Below, piece by piece: positions 41,440 through 53,404 of a DNA stretch of 64,000 nucleotides. Under the pieces are notes generated by a model. That model was not told where the DNA came from, made no database searches, and worked only from the letters and a program-made list of their open reading frames with translations. This DNA is from Urechis unicinctus (Eukaryota; Annelida; Polychaeta; Xenopneusta; Urechidae). Where the stretch lies: positions 18,570,845 through 18,634,844 of the forward strand of contig CM067356.1 of assembly GCA_034190875.2 (NCBI GenBank), in the 5' to 3' direction. How positions within the stretch are numbered: the stretch's first letter is position 1; every line of letters starts with the position of its first letter. A program made the translations under genes and the position numbers.

Positions 41440-41696
41440 TATATATATATATAGATAGATAGATAGATATATAGATAGAGATATATAGAGATAGATATAT
41501 ATAGATAGAGATAGAGATACATACAGACATACCCTACAGACAGAGAGATATATATATCTTATAGATATATATATATATATATATATATATATCTATCTCT
41601 CTATCTTATATATATCTCTATCTATATATATCTATCTCTATATATCTCTATATATATCTCTCTCTCTCTCTATATCTATCTATATATATATATCTA

Positions 41697-41747
<51 letters not shown>
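41398..41747. repeat. (TA)n / (GATA)n / (CTAT)n compound microsatellite
   Basis: Pure TA at both ends, GATA/GAGA to 41560, then the complementary CTAT/CTCT blocks to 41700. The GATA and TATC halves are inverted and could pair. Confidence 0.9.
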
Positions 41748-41750
<3 letters not shown>

Positions 41751-42206
41751 CCTTACAGGTAGCTTATGAGGTCAGCTTGTTAGCGTAACGTGGTACGGAG
41801 ATTCAATCAATTTCTAAAGGGATGGGTGATCATTATTTGACGTATTACCATACTTAAATAGCAATATGTGTAACTGCAGCATGCAAGCATTGCTAATTTC
41901 GATACAAATTAAACTAGGGGTTTTGGACGACGAACCAGATGAAAGACATGTAGTCATGAAAACGGTAATTGGCTATTTGGATTTATTTGAATACAAACGA
42001 CAACACGCTGCGTAGCAGCGATGAGGCATGCGATACATGCATTCATGGTATTTTACCAGATGCGTTGGACCCCTAGGTAGTTTGTTTTAACTTATTCCAG
42101 GACCTTCTGTAAATTGGCTTACATTTATAGAGAGGGTTCACGTCTGACTGGAAAGAACCCACATTTCTGAGGAGCTTATTCAGTGCCACTGCCTCCCTAT
42201 CATATG

Positions 42207-42450
<244 letters not shown>

Positions 42451-42816
42451 GTTCAATTAACCTTTCTATATTCTAGCATCGTATGTTTGTCCCGGATCTG
42501 GTGCATACAAATAGCAAATGTTTACGGCAGCAAGATTTAGATCGAGTCTTGATTGAATTCCAATAACAATACACATTATTCACTGAATTACGCACTAAAA
42601 TTTATTTACCATGGCATTATTTCCTTGGTGATGCAAAAATGGCAAATTTCACAATCTAACTGTTTATTTTATTCCAGAACATATATAAAGAGGGAACGTT
42701 AACAAAATGTTACTTTCCAATTATTACTTTATATTACCATAATTCAGTTACGGCAAAACGAGTCCAACGATGTTCGAAGTTATCCGTCGAATTGAATCTA
42801 CCATTTAAACATTGCC

Positions 42817-42822
42817 TTTATT
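42817..42822 (-). terminator. Candidate poly(A) signal of the small heat-shock gene
   Basis: AATAAA on the - strand about 255 bp past the stop codon. Further copies lie at 42663-42668 and 42601-42606. Confidence 0.4.
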
Positions 42823-43077
42823 ATGAAGGTCAAACAGGTCTGTCATTCTCTTCTGATAGCATGTATTGCTCGCAAACACTCGCCCTTTTTTTAGAATGAC
42901 TCTTATTGGTCCCGTAATAACCGTGTTCTGCTAACGTGTTATTGTTAGTTCAATTGTGCAAACCGTGATAATTGATTGCTATCTGATTGTGAGAAACTTA
43001 AAAGAGGCTACGATGTAACGGAATTTACAGTTTCATCATGGCATAATTTCATTTGGACCCAATTCGAGCTTCGTTTC

Positions 43078-43719
43078 TCAGTGTGATTCCACGTGCAGCT
43101 TGCCATCACTACCCAATGAATGATGCATACTATCTACATTAATATCATCAGGTAGACGAAACTCTTTTCTAAGGGTTTTTTCTTCACTACATTTACCAAC
43201 AGCGATTTTATAGTTTGCGACAATCAGCAAGTTGTTATCCTTAATCCCCACTTCCAGATCGTCGGCTGCAATATTAAGTCCTATATGGAAAGTCATCTCT
43301 AGTCTCAAACGACCATCTGGTCCAGCAGTGATGGGCAAAACGTTGGGACCTGGTGGCCGTTGATGCTTAGGTGCCTGAAAAGGAATGAGCACTTCTAGCA
43401 TTCCCGTTTTGGACACATGGCTTGTCATCAATGTGGTATCGACCTGCCGGGGTAACTCGAGGCGGCGAAGCATTATCTTACGGAAGATGGCGATATCTCG
43501 TTCGTCTGTTGCTCTAGCCTCTACAGCTAAAATATTATCATCAATGCTAACGTGGACTTCATTTGCTTTAAATAGATGAGTGTCAAACACTGCTTTAAGG
43601 ATGGGTTTGCCATCTACAGTGTCTATGTAAGCAGTGTCTACAGCTTGAGATGCTCCTTCGTCCTTTTGTTGGTCCGATGATTTAAGAACAAGAAACTCGC
43701 TCATCACATTAAGCTCCTC
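43078..43719 (-). CDS. Small heat-shock protein, last exon with two alpha-crystallin domains
   Basis: This exon codes for 213 residues to a TGA just inside 43078. Small heat-shock proteins are ATP-independent chaperones that hold unfolding clients in the cytosol. Two alpha-crystallin domains follow each other. The first runs about residues 30-120 of the exon (KAVFDTHLFKANEVHVSIDD, RRLELPRQVD, SKTGMLEVLIPF). The second runs about 135-213 (LRLEMTFHIGLNIAADDLEV, KEFRLPDDINVDS, GSDGKLHVES). The tandem-domain form is known from flatworm Smp40/major egg antigen and related mollusc and brachiopod proteins. The exon starts at 43719 after AACAG, in frame with EELNV before the Met at 43704, so that Met is internal. 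The second domain stops abruptly after HVESH. Possible poly(A) signals lie downstream. Confidence 0.85.
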   Translation of the reverse strand, partial: EELNVMSEFLVLKSSDQQKDEGASQAVDTAYIDTVDGKPILKAVFDTHLFKANEVHVSIDDNILAVEARATDERDIAIFRKIMLRRLELPRQVDTTLMTSHVSKTGMLEVLIPFQAPKHQRPPGPNVLPITAGPDGRLRLEMTFHIGLNIAADDLEVGIKDNNLLIVANYKIAVGKCSEEKTLRKEFRLPDDINVDSMHHSLGSDGKLHVESH

Positions 43720-43837
43720 CTGTTATAAAGGAACATATTTGTAAAAAACATCAATGCTTCAGCTACTTACAACACATGGGTAAAGGAACAAGTGGAATAT
43801 GATTTAGGGACTGCTGCATTACGGCAACAGGAACATA

Positions 43838-43844
43838 TATATAT

Positions 43845-43897
<53 letters not shown>

Positions 43898-43899
43898 TA

Positions 43900-43935
<36 letters not shown>

Positions 43936-44324
43936 GATATTATATATATCTCTATAGTAGATCGATCTATATATCTTTATATATAGGGAGATATATATAG
44001 ATATATATTAACCCATACCTAAGAGAGAGAGATACATATAGATATAGATACAGAGAGAGATATATATATATATATCTATCTATAGAGAGATCTATCTAGA
44101 TATCTCTAGATAGAGATCTCTCTCTCTCTATATCTAGAGAGACTCTCTATGTTTCTCCATATATTTATAGATATATCTCTATATCTATTAACCCATACCT
44201 CCCTATAGGGAGAGAGACAGAGAGATATATCTCTCTATATCTCTAGATATCTATATATAGATATCTATATATATCTATATATATACATATATATATATAC
44301 CCCATAAAATATATATATATATAT

Positions 44325-44380
<56 letters not shown>

Positions 44381-44393
44381 ATATATATATATA

Positions 44394-44455
<62 letters not shown>
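43838..44455. repeat. Intronic (TA)n / GATA / CTCT microsatellite
   Basis: Compound low-complexity sequence fills most of the last intron of the small heat-shock gene. It mixes (TA)n with TAGA, CTCT and GAGA blocks that are strongly self-complementary (44040-44260). A short non-repetitive phrase, TTAACCCATACCT, occurs twice (about 44008 and 44188), so a longer unit has duplicated. Confidence 0.85.
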
Positions 44456-44458
<3 letters not shown>

Positions 44459-44512
44459 CCATAGTCGCCCCTTTTCATTCTTGCACAAAGGTAAATCTTG
44501 AAACTATATTAC

Positions 44513-44693
44513 CTGCCAATTCTGTGCCTTCATTTCAATATCCCCCTCGTCATCTGTGACTAATGGGACAGCTGCGCCCACATCTTCCTCTTCGGCTGCA
44601 GGCGATTCAACTATTTTCTTGGTTGTTGAGAGAAGCTTCCGAAATACTGCCTGAATATAGTCAAATAAGGATGAATATACGTTGGCTTGTACA
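44513..44693 (-). CDS. Small heat-shock protein, middle exon
   Basis: The exon reads VQANVYSSLFDYIQAVFRKL, then an acidic linker with SPAAEEED, VTDDEGD, and ends KAQNWQ before the donor CAG|GTAATA at 44512. It joins the last exon in phase 0 as NWQ-EELN. The upstream border is uncertain. ATATACAG at 44694 gives the longest frame and fits the donor of the previous exon (phase 2). An alternative acceptor TTCAG at 44651 would start the exon at AVFRKL. A tryptophan-containing acidic segment before the first crystallin domain fits the family. The intron to the next exon is mostly microsatellite. Confidence 0.6.
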
Positions 44694-44887
44694 CTGTATA
44701 TATGACACAGTCTAGCCCCGTATGGTAGCTTCTATTTCTGTAAAGTAGCGAGAACCATCGCCAATTGTATTATGTTTCATTCATGCAAACGCCCGCACAT
44801 ATCCCCCTCAAAAATCATGATGCCATCTACAATACCAGTAAAACAATTTCAGAAAGGCAAGTTACAAGAAGAATGCTTAATTTATAC

Positions 44888-45009
44888 CTACCATTTATTT
44901 GTGTTTTCTCTTCTTTTGGCATTAAAGAGAGTTTTCTCTTTATATCACGTGGTGATAACGATGGCTCTGCCTCCGTGTAGTGATCGCGGGATCGTTTGTT
45001 AAAGACCAT
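44888..45009 (-). CDS. Small heat-shock protein, first coding exon (predicted)
   Basis: ATG at 45009 opens a 40-codon frame, MVFNKRSRDHYTEAEPSLSP, then a basic RDIKRKLS and KEEKTQING, ending at a donor TAG|GTATAA. With this donor the frame continues in phase 2 into the 44693 acceptor, giving a predicted protein of about 314 residues. That is somewhat shorter than the roughly 350-residue flatworm homologue. A stop codon lies four codons upstream of the Met. The promoter at 45.25-45.30 kb on the same strand supports the direction. A 5' untranslated exon ending at GTGTC|GTGAGT near 45118 is likely but unproven. Coding status rests on frame and splice consistency, not recognised homology. Confidence 0.45.
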
Positions 45010-45252
45010 ATGCACCAATTACTCGAGGTTGTAAATCACTGTTGTTTGGTGATGCTCACGTGCCACATGCTCTTCCTGCTTGTAATTAACTCAGACTATC
45101 ATACCTACTCACGACACTCCGAAATACCGTCGGACCCAAACCAAAATGCAAACTCAATATGATGCTAGCCGCGTGTTCTGTGCTGCTCAAACGAACAGGA
45201 GGATGTCGCCTTCAATGCAAGATGCTAACTGGGCGTGGAAAGCTTCCTCCGC

Positions 45253-45260
45253 CTTTTATA
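45253..45260 (-). promoter_or_regulatory. TATA box of the small heat-shock gene
   Basis: TATAAAAG on the - strand, about 245 bp upstream of the predicted ATG. A start of transcription near 45225-45230 is expected. A GC box (CCACGCCCC, 45275-45283) lies about 15 bp further upstream. Confidence 0.6.
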
Positions 45261-45286
45261 CATTGCCACCAGACGGGGCGTGGCTA

Positions 45287-45296
45287 CTTCTGGAAC
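45287..45296 (-). promoter_or_regulatory. Heat-shock element
   Basis: GTTCCAGAAG matches two inverted HSF pentamers (nTTCn-nGAAn) exactly and sits about 30 bp upstream of the TATA box. A functional HSF trimer site normally needs a third pentamer. Only weak GAA/TTC half sites lie nearby (45307-45315 and 45350-45362). A TGACGTCA site is at 45388-45395. Confidence 0.55.
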
Positions 45297-45399
45297 ACAT
45301 CAGTTTTTCTGCTCGGCACGCACCATATCTAATGCGGGGTAGTTTACAGAATCCCACGAAACGAATGCAGTTAATGAGCCTCAGACGATGACGTCACAA

Positions 45400-46377
45400 A
45401 ACAATTTGTAAATGTCCTCCGTGTATCAATGATTGTATAAAAGCCGTGATATGCGAATGGACTGCGTGGTTTTGAAGCGATGGTGATTCACAATCAATTT
45501 GTCATATTCCTCTAGAACAATAATCTCGTAGTTCCAATATCGTATACTGAAAAAAACACTGTTTGACCAACGACTACTGCGTGGAACCATTCAGCTAGTG
45601 CCAGGGCGGTTGTGGTTTGATTCAAACGTCGGCTGATAAATTATAGTTCCATCGAACGCAACGTAAGCGCAATAGTTATGTGCGACTGGCTGGGGTGTTT
45701 TGGCTCGCTGTATATGCGTTACAGTCAAACGAATGCTCAAATGGTAGCCGCAATGTCACGCTTATCAGAGATCAATGCATGTAAGTCAAATGTCATATCA
45801 CGAACTGCCTAGTTTACATGTTGTTTTAACTCAAATGAGCCCGTTTTCCATCTGTATAGGTAAAAATGGAATACTCAACGCTGTCCTCATGGTGATATGA
45901 TTCCGAAAGGTTGAGAGGATCACGTGATATCGATGACTTTAAATGATGTGTGCGTTCACAGACTCATTGGTACTGCGTGCAATAGTGAGGCTATACCACG
46001 CGTTCATAACGCTTACTGATAAAGATCACACACTATCTTCCCGTTAAATGTGATCGTTGGCTTGGTAACCGCGTGTATAAGCATTGTGTATATTTCTACC
46101 TGTCAACAATAGCTAAAATGATCAATATCGGTGAGCAGTTTGCAAGTCCAGACCGTTGGTAACAATCAAAACACCTCGTTAGCATGATTCAGTTTGAGTG
46201 TCGGTATAGTACAACAAGGAACGCTCAATCATAACGGGGGTTATAGTAACATGCACTCACCCTAGAACTAGTGGTTGAAATCGCTGTCCTTTCGTTCTGT
46301 AACAACAATTCCGTATTAAGTCGCTGGCCGACTATAATCTCGACTTATTTAAGAAAGGGTTCTTACAAAAATATAAA
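45400..46377. other. Non-coding sequence upstream of the small heat-shock promoter
   Basis: No reading frame of note. It may hold distal regulatory DNA of the small heat-shock gene. Confidence 0.45.
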
Positions 46378-46824
46378 TTACATAAAATACGGAAAAGCAA
46401 TGGTTGGTGTTTGCCAACCGAAATTGTTAAAAACATTATGGATCAAATAGTCCCAATCCATATATTTGGGACGCATGCGGGATAAATCATTTAGTAAGTA
46501 TATATGGGAGTTAATATTCATTAAGTTCGCGTCAAACTTGGTCATGTATGTAGACATCGTAGGCGATATTTGTATACGATTGTGTTGGCAGGTGACAGGA
46601 ATTATAACGAAAACAACTGCATTCGTCGCTTGAACATATGTTGAGCCTGGCCTCCTGTATTCTTGGCATAACAAATTCATAGCGTTAAGCGTTTTTGATG
46701 TTATCTGGATATCCTTTGAGGCGACAACAGTAGTATATCCGTGACCATCACCCAGACGGTTATCATAACGTTTTACAACCCAGTCTGGATCATTGTTATG
46801 CTGATCCCTCAAATGATTCCATGT
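46378..46824 (-). CDS. Unrecognised 149-codon reading frame, possible exon
   Basis: An open frame from 46824 (TWNHL, then NNDPDWVVKRYDNRLGDGHG) to a stop at 46378. The residue mix is protein-like: charged N-terminal part, hydrophobic AVVFVIIPV, many Tyr and Trp near the end. No domain was recognised. No Met start fits before the conserved part, so if real this is an internal or terminal exon. A similar TW...NNDPDxVxKR motif is encoded on the opposite strand at 47326-47370 and again at 54124-54168, which supports a once-coding family. It might instead be a transposon gene fragment. Confidence 0.4.
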   Translation of the reverse strand, partial: TWNHLRDQHNNDPDWVVKRYDNRLGDGHGYTTVVASKDIQITSKTLNAMNLLCQEYRRPGSTYVQATNAVVFVIIPVTCQHNRIQISPTMSTYMTKFDANLMNINSHIYLLNDLSRMRPKYMDWDYLIHNVFNNFGWQTPTIAFPYFM

Positions 46825-47222
46825 TTATGATCACAAGGTTTCCTGTAGTTCTTATTTAGACTGATCAGGTAACGGATGATATTTGTCATTTGTTAATATA
46901 TCTGTCTATTCTGTCATTTGTTGACTTTAATAAGGTTCAATTGTCCACAATATTCTTGCACTGAGGAAGTTCTCAAATGGCAAATATATCGTTCCTTATG
47001 TTGAATATTGTTTTCCGATTCAAGCAATGTTACGAATGCAATGTCTCCCAATTTCAAGGATGGTTTACAAATACTGGAGATAATCTAGCAATATTCGACC
47101 TGCTGAACATTATCATATTGCTTCTATGTCATAACGCATGGTCAGTATGATGGGGATTGCGATTATGATAAAATTGTAATGGCAGCCAAAGAGCTTAAAT
47201 GACGATTATGTCACACCATATG

Positions 47223-47820
47223 TGTTATTATAACCACATGTCATATGTTATCGAATAGATGTAGATAAGTTGTGTAACTTAGCCGTAACTCCAGCTTGGG
47301 TAGTGAAAGCACACATTGTAACACATGGTCGGCTCTCAACAATGACCCCGACGGAGTTATGAAGCGATTGAACTTCGGTATAGTGGGCGATTATTGCGAC
47401 ATAGACCTCGCGCTGCCGTTGGGTAATTCGTGGCCAGCGTACGAGAATTACAACGGCTTGATTGGCTCTCGATGTAATTTGTTAATAAAAACGTTATTAT
47501 TTTATCTTGGATAACTTAAAACTAGCAATATCAGACTATGGCCATTCAGTGTGGTATATAATTATTTCCCTTTGGCACGACCTGGACAATGTTACTTCAT
47601 AACCCCTGCAGATAAAGCATTAATCTCATTGATCAAACCGAAACTAATATTCTGATTGCGAAACTTGAGCTTATCGCAAAACTTAACTGGTTATTACTTT
47701 GTGCAGTGGCTAGTTAATTAAATCTAATAATCTCTTTGAAAGGAATTATGAGTGACAGTCGGCAAAGCGCGAACGACATTTGATTAAACTTTTTATCCAG
47801 TACGATAATTGAATCCATTG
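47223..47820 (+). repeat. 598-bp dispersed repeat, copy 1
   Basis: Nearly identical to 54021-54617 from TGTTATTATAACCAC to GAATCCATTG, with scattered substitutions and small indels. It contains a 72-codon frame (47296-47514) with NNDPDGVMKR and NSWPAYENYNG. That frame is related to the reading frame at 46378-46824 on the other strand. Confidence 0.85.
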
Positions 47821-48344
47821 TTTGGCTTGAAGTCAATAAAAAGACCATGCGTTGCTGAGTACCAACATTGAACATTGATCAGGAAGACTGCACCCTTCCG
47901 CATTTATTTCCATAATGCATCGACTCGCACCGGAACCTCGTCTTCCAGTGAATGTCTCAATCGTGACCTGAACAGCAGCCGAGTTCTGCATTTTATCCGT
48001 CGTCACACGAGAGTCAGGCAATCAGCGGTTAGGGAATTCTCACACTTTAATATCTCCCTTGACACTACTCGTTACAGACCAAGCGCACCTGTATCTGGTT
48101 ACTGCTGCCGCTATGCCAGTTGCTCCTAGCAACAAGGTCAACTAATACAGGTGTTTAATCGATATCCCAGGAAGGCAAAGGATCCTGCGTCACCTGCAAT
48201 ATTGAGATTAAAGGGAATTGAGAAGGAAGAGTAAAAGGGTGCTACGCGTCGGTCCGTGTGTTCGTCACATTGGAACATGAAATGATGGAAAATACTGCGA
48301 AATAATGATGCAGCCCAATCGGCAATTAGCGTTCGCATTACCGT

Positions 48345-48520
48345 CATGGTATCAGTGGGACAGTGGGTCGAGCACGGTAACCACCCAGGTTCTCAAAGTT
48401 CGCGACCGAACCCACAAACTGTCGGAAGGCGAAGCGGCGTACCACAACGCAACGGAGAACTCCATTATTTTATATGTAGAGTATGGATGCATGCGTACCA
48501 CAACGCAACGGAGAACTACA
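48345..48520 (+). repeat. SINE-like segment ending in (CATA)n
   Basis: GTGGGTCGAGCACGGTAACC resembles a tRNA A-box region, and GTTCGCGACCGAACCC, about 25 bases on, loosely resembles a B box. CGTACCACAACGCAACGGAG is present twice (about 48437 and 48494) and leads into the (CATA)n tract. No target duplication was found. Confidence 0.35.
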
Positions 48521-48682
48521 TACATACATACATTACATTACATACATATGTAGTACGTACGAACATACGCACGATACATGCATGCCCACATACACATGCA
48601 TGCATGCACATGCATGCATATGCATGCATACATACATACATACATACATACATACATACATACATACATACATACATACACA

Positions 48683-48714
<32 letters not shown>

Positions 48715-49082
48715 CACATACACATACATACATACATACATACATACACATACATACATACATACATACATACATACATACATACATACATACATACATA
48801 CATACATACATACATACATACATACACATACATACATACATACATACATACATACATACATACATACATACATACATACATACATACACATACATACACA
48901 TACACACACACACACACACATACACACACACACACACACACACATACACACATACATACATACACACACACATACATACACACATACATACATACATACA
49001 TACATACATACATACATACATACATACATACATACATACATACATACATACATACATACATACATACATACATACATACAAA
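48521..49082 (+). repeat. (CATA)n microsatellite with CA blocks
   Basis: About 560 bp of CATA, with ATGCATGC variants at the left and (CA)n at 48900-48970. All the long frames here are spurious. Confidence 0.95.
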
Positions 49083-50862
49083 CATGCGCAAGCACCCATA
49101 TACAAACTCCTTGCTTCCCCCCATTCAATCGATGCGTCTGTTGCAGCGTGACCATCTGTCGAGTCCCGATGACCTCACCCCACCCAGTTAAACCTGAACA
49201 ATTTGCATGTCCTATCGATCTAACACTAAGCGCACACAGATAGTTAAATTCACACGCAGCCACGCTACAAACTAAACATTATTCGCGTATACACACGCCC
49301 CCGGAAATACACACTCCTTCAAAAACAGTTATCTTCATTTGTTAATGCACTCTGCCTGGATCGATATTCCAACTTAAGGACAGAATGAATGAAACCAGAG
49401 ATGGGTTGACAGACAGCAAGTGCGCATCAACTAAGTGGGTCTCTTCTTGGACGAATACTGGGCGATAATGCCGCTATTCCGGTGTTTATTTGTGATTGGA
49501 TAAGGCTATAATGACTACGCAGACAAGAGGTAAGTGAAGTCTTCATGAGTAAGTAACCTGAATCGAATGAAGGTTCATTCGCTGGTCTGATTGTCATGAC
49601 ACCAGTCTGTGTAGCTTCTTCATACAGGACTCCTTAGGACCGCGTTGCTTGATTCTCTAACTTGTTCAACCCCAAACGGCGTTACTATAGCTCACCTAAG
49701 AAGCTATTGGTGCGAAGCAGATATTTACATGTTATCAACATGGCAAAGCAGAGTACATATTTCAACGAGATACGAGCTAGCGATTATCATTCTCATGACC
49801 AGGGTACTGCTTCGTAATAAGAGTATGACCACATGGGTCATCTCCCGGTAAACATTGGTTATACATGCTAGTTATAGCTATGTGGAGGCGATTCATTTTA
49901 TATGACAGCCTTTTACACAGCATTTCATTTTGAGTGTGCTCTCGGGTCCTTGAAAACCCCATTTTATGTCTCGTTGATTAGCGCTGCTATGTGTAGCGTC
50001 GTGCTAAAATATTGGTCATCCAAAGCATTGTAGATAAAATGGTCCATACTTGGACTTTTATTGACGTAGCTGCTTAAGACAAAATGCTTGCATACACTTA
50101 TATATAATTGATTTGAAGATAGTGTCGATCTGTTGACATTGTTGCCTGGTAACGCTCCAAGCTAGCGAGACTTGTTTGCTATCAATACGATGGTTGGAAT
50201 GCCATGAGTGTGTGCAGTTATGACGATAGAGTTCAATGCCGACTACCACAGTCGTTCTGGTTGAATGCCTTGAAAGTTTACACACAAGCAGCATCCACAC
50301 GTGTCTTTAATATCTTCCGCACATTGTTTAAAGAAAGTGTTGTTGATCGTTTAATTGTTTTCTGGTCACTTTGCGGCCGACAAGTGCACGACCGCAATGA
50401 GAAATGCTACAGGTAAACGATTTGATTCTCTGTTAATCATGGTTGGCAAAGTGTCGCTATGTTAAAGATTGTTTGCCAACCATTTGGTGTTGCTTGTAAG
50501 TTAAGATTACTAATAATAAGAAGATTGTATATCTTGGCATACCACCACTGGCATGATAGTGTATGGCCAAAGTAGACATATCCACACCCAATTCAGCCTT
50601 GATTCACATCAATGCATTGGTCATGAATTAGTCTTCTAATGAAGCAGATATGAGAGGTCCTTTGAGCTACATCCTGCCATTCAATGACAGCTCAATGGCC
50701 ATACAATACACAGGTAACAACTTGTAACACTAAGATACGTATCTCAATACGGATGTTTATACGTACATGAAACAGCACACATATGTTAATATATGTAAAT
50801 GTAATCGTGGAGGAGTGACTGTTATCGCGTGTGTGTGGGTGGAGGGGATGGTGGATGCGGGG
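49083..50862. other. Non-coding sequence between microsatellites
   Basis: Short frames only. Nothing recognised. Confidence 0.5.
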
Positions 50863-50863
50863 C

Positions 50864-50930
<67 letters not shown>

Positions 50931-51012
50931 TATATATATATATATATAGATTATATATATATATATCTATATATATATAGATATATATATATATATATCT
51001 TCTCTATATATA

Positions 51013-51051
<39 letters not shown>

Positions 51052-51170
51052 CTCTATATCTCTCTCTCTCTCTATATCTCTATCTCTCTCTATCTCTATC
51101 TCTCTATCTATATCTATCTATCTATCTCTCTCTCTCTCTATCTCTATATCTATATCTCTATATCTCTTAT
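50863..51170. repeat. (TA)n / (CT)n / (CTAT)n compound microsatellite
   Basis: TA to about 51000, then CT and CTAT blocks. Confidence 0.95.
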
Positions 51171-51639
51171 ATTGTTGAGCCAATGCCTATGCATCAGCTC
51201 TGGCAGCATAATGCAGCCGTTCCATTGAGCTGATTTGTATCAATGGTTAGACACTGAGCATAGTGCAGTTAACAGGTGTAATGACAATAGGGAGATTGAC
51301 TCGCCTTGTGCGGTTATACTACTGTATGTAACAAGGATATATGAGACGGTATTCTGACGACAGCATTGTGAAACACGTACATAATTATAGTTATTATTAT
51401 CATAATTATTACCTTTGACTTTGTCATGACATACTAATTTATGTAGTGATAGAATATATAATTACATTAACGAATAAAGTATATTGTTTTGAAAGGACCC
51501 GCCCTTTTCCTCAGATCATTAAGTCAGAAGCATATACAGGTTCTTCGCCTGAGATGATACAATGATATTGCTTGTTGCATTTTCTGTGATATTGCGAAAC
51601 ACACAGCTGTATACTGAATAGTTATCATTTATTAAGTCA

Positions 51640-52810
51640 ATTATTTAGCAAGGGTAGGGTTTGTGCCTGGATAATGTTTCTGAAAAACTACCTGCCACTG
51701 CCTTAATAATGTCACTACCCTGTACTGCCACCCGCTTAATATTTTCACTGTCCTGTGCGCCCATCCATTTAATGATGTGACTGTCCTACGCAGCCTTCCT
51801 CTAACGAACGGTAATGTGCTCACTACTGTATAGAGTCACCCTCTTAATGTTGCCACTGCCATAAGCTGTCCACCTCTTAATGACATAACTGTCCTATGCG
51901 GCCATCTTGTTAATACTTTCCCTGTCTTATGCGGCCATCTTGTTAATACTTTCCCTGTCCTATGCGGCTATCTTGTTAAAACTTTCCCTTCTTGTTAAAA
52001 CTTTCCCTTTCCTATGCGGCCATCTTGTTAATACTTTACCTGTCCTTTGCGGCAACTTCCTAATTCTGCCACTGTCCTATCCGGCCACCCTCTTGATGTT
52101 ATCAGTGTCCTATCCGGCCACCCTCTTAATTGTATCAGTGTCCTATCCGGCCACCCTCTTAATTGTATCAGTGTCCTATCCGGCCACGCTCTTAATGTTA
52201 TCAGTGTCCTATGCGGCCACCCTCTTGATGTTAGCCACCCTCTTGATGTTATCAGTGTCCTATCCGGCCACCCTTTGATGATCAGTTATCAGTTCCTATC
52301 AGTTTCCTATCCGGTCCTATCCGGCCACCCTCTTGATGTTATCAGTGTCCTATCCGGCCACCCTCTTGATGTTATCAGTGTCCTATCCGGCCACCCTCTT
52401 GATGTTATCAGTGTCCTATCCGGCCACCCTCTTGATGTTATCAGTGTCCGGCCACCCTCTTGATGTTATCAGTGTCCGGCCACCCTCTTGATGTTATCAG
52501 TGTCCTATCCGGCCACCCTCTTGATGTTATCAGTGTCCTATCCGGCCACCCTCTTGATGTTATCATGTTATCACCCTCTTGATGTTATCAGGGTCCCTAT
52601 CCGGCCACCCTCTTGATGATGTGTCCTATCAGTGTCCTATCCGGCCACCCTCTTGATGTTATCAGTGTCCTATCCGGCCACCCTCTTGATGTTATCAGTG
52701 TCCTATCCGGCCACCCTCTTGATGTTATCAGTGTCCTATCCGGCCACCTTCTTATCCGGCCATCTTGATGTCACGGCGTCTTAATGCCACCCTCTTGATG
52801 TTATCAGTGT
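51640..52810 (+). repeat. 34-bp tandem array (GATGTTATCAGTGTCCTATC type)
   Basis: Clean 34-bp units with TATCCGGCCACCCTCTTGAT from about 52075 to 52740, including several truncated units (52250-52320, 52560-52630). To the left, 51640-52070 holds much older units (TTAATG...CTGTCCTATGCGGCC) of roughly the same length. This is an age gradient along one array. Confidence 0.9.
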
Positions 52811-53404
52811 CCATCCCCCGCCCCGTGTTTTCGCCCTCTAATTACTGCCACCATCATCAACGTGTCGCCTTCTAAATGCACCACTATTCATTTCCACCAT
52901 CTTCTACAACACGGCCTGCTTCCTTGGGTTTATCTTCACCATGGCAGCGGGGTCGGTTGCATTGATCTTAGGTTGTCAGCCTTCCCAAATACCATTCCCC
53001 ATTGGCTGTATACCGGCGCGATGTACGCGCTCAGTGCACTGTGCTATTACTAACATATAACGTATGAAGCAACTCTGCCCCCTACACTGTGAATGATATC
53101 AGGTGACGCCCAGTTGGCCTGGCATATTCCCGAAGGTTTATATGCATAATTGAGTTCTACTAGGACCCTCACAGTCTATTCTCTGTTACCTCAGGTGACG
53201 ATCTTCCCATAAAGGCTCTGTCGATTCTAGCGGCTGCCCCTAGAGATGAGCTGTCAGGCAAGGAGACTTATCGATGTGCGCGGCGACCTTATTGATTGTC
53301 GTCTTTCATGGCATGGCATATTTATATGTGCATTGACAAGGGTTATTACATATGTCAACATCGTATGGCGTCTCACTACTTGCTACTGTATAGATTATGT
53401 CCCA

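Noticed and set aside
45146..45391. 81-codon + strand frame over the small heat-shock promoter
   Set aside because: It overlaps the TATA and HSE on the opposite strand and has no motif.
48346..49263. Overlapping frames of 190-281 codons on both strands (poly IHTY / VCMY)
   Set aside because: All lie in the (CATA)n microsatellite. A 4-bp repeat without stops opens every frame, and there is no domain or splice support.
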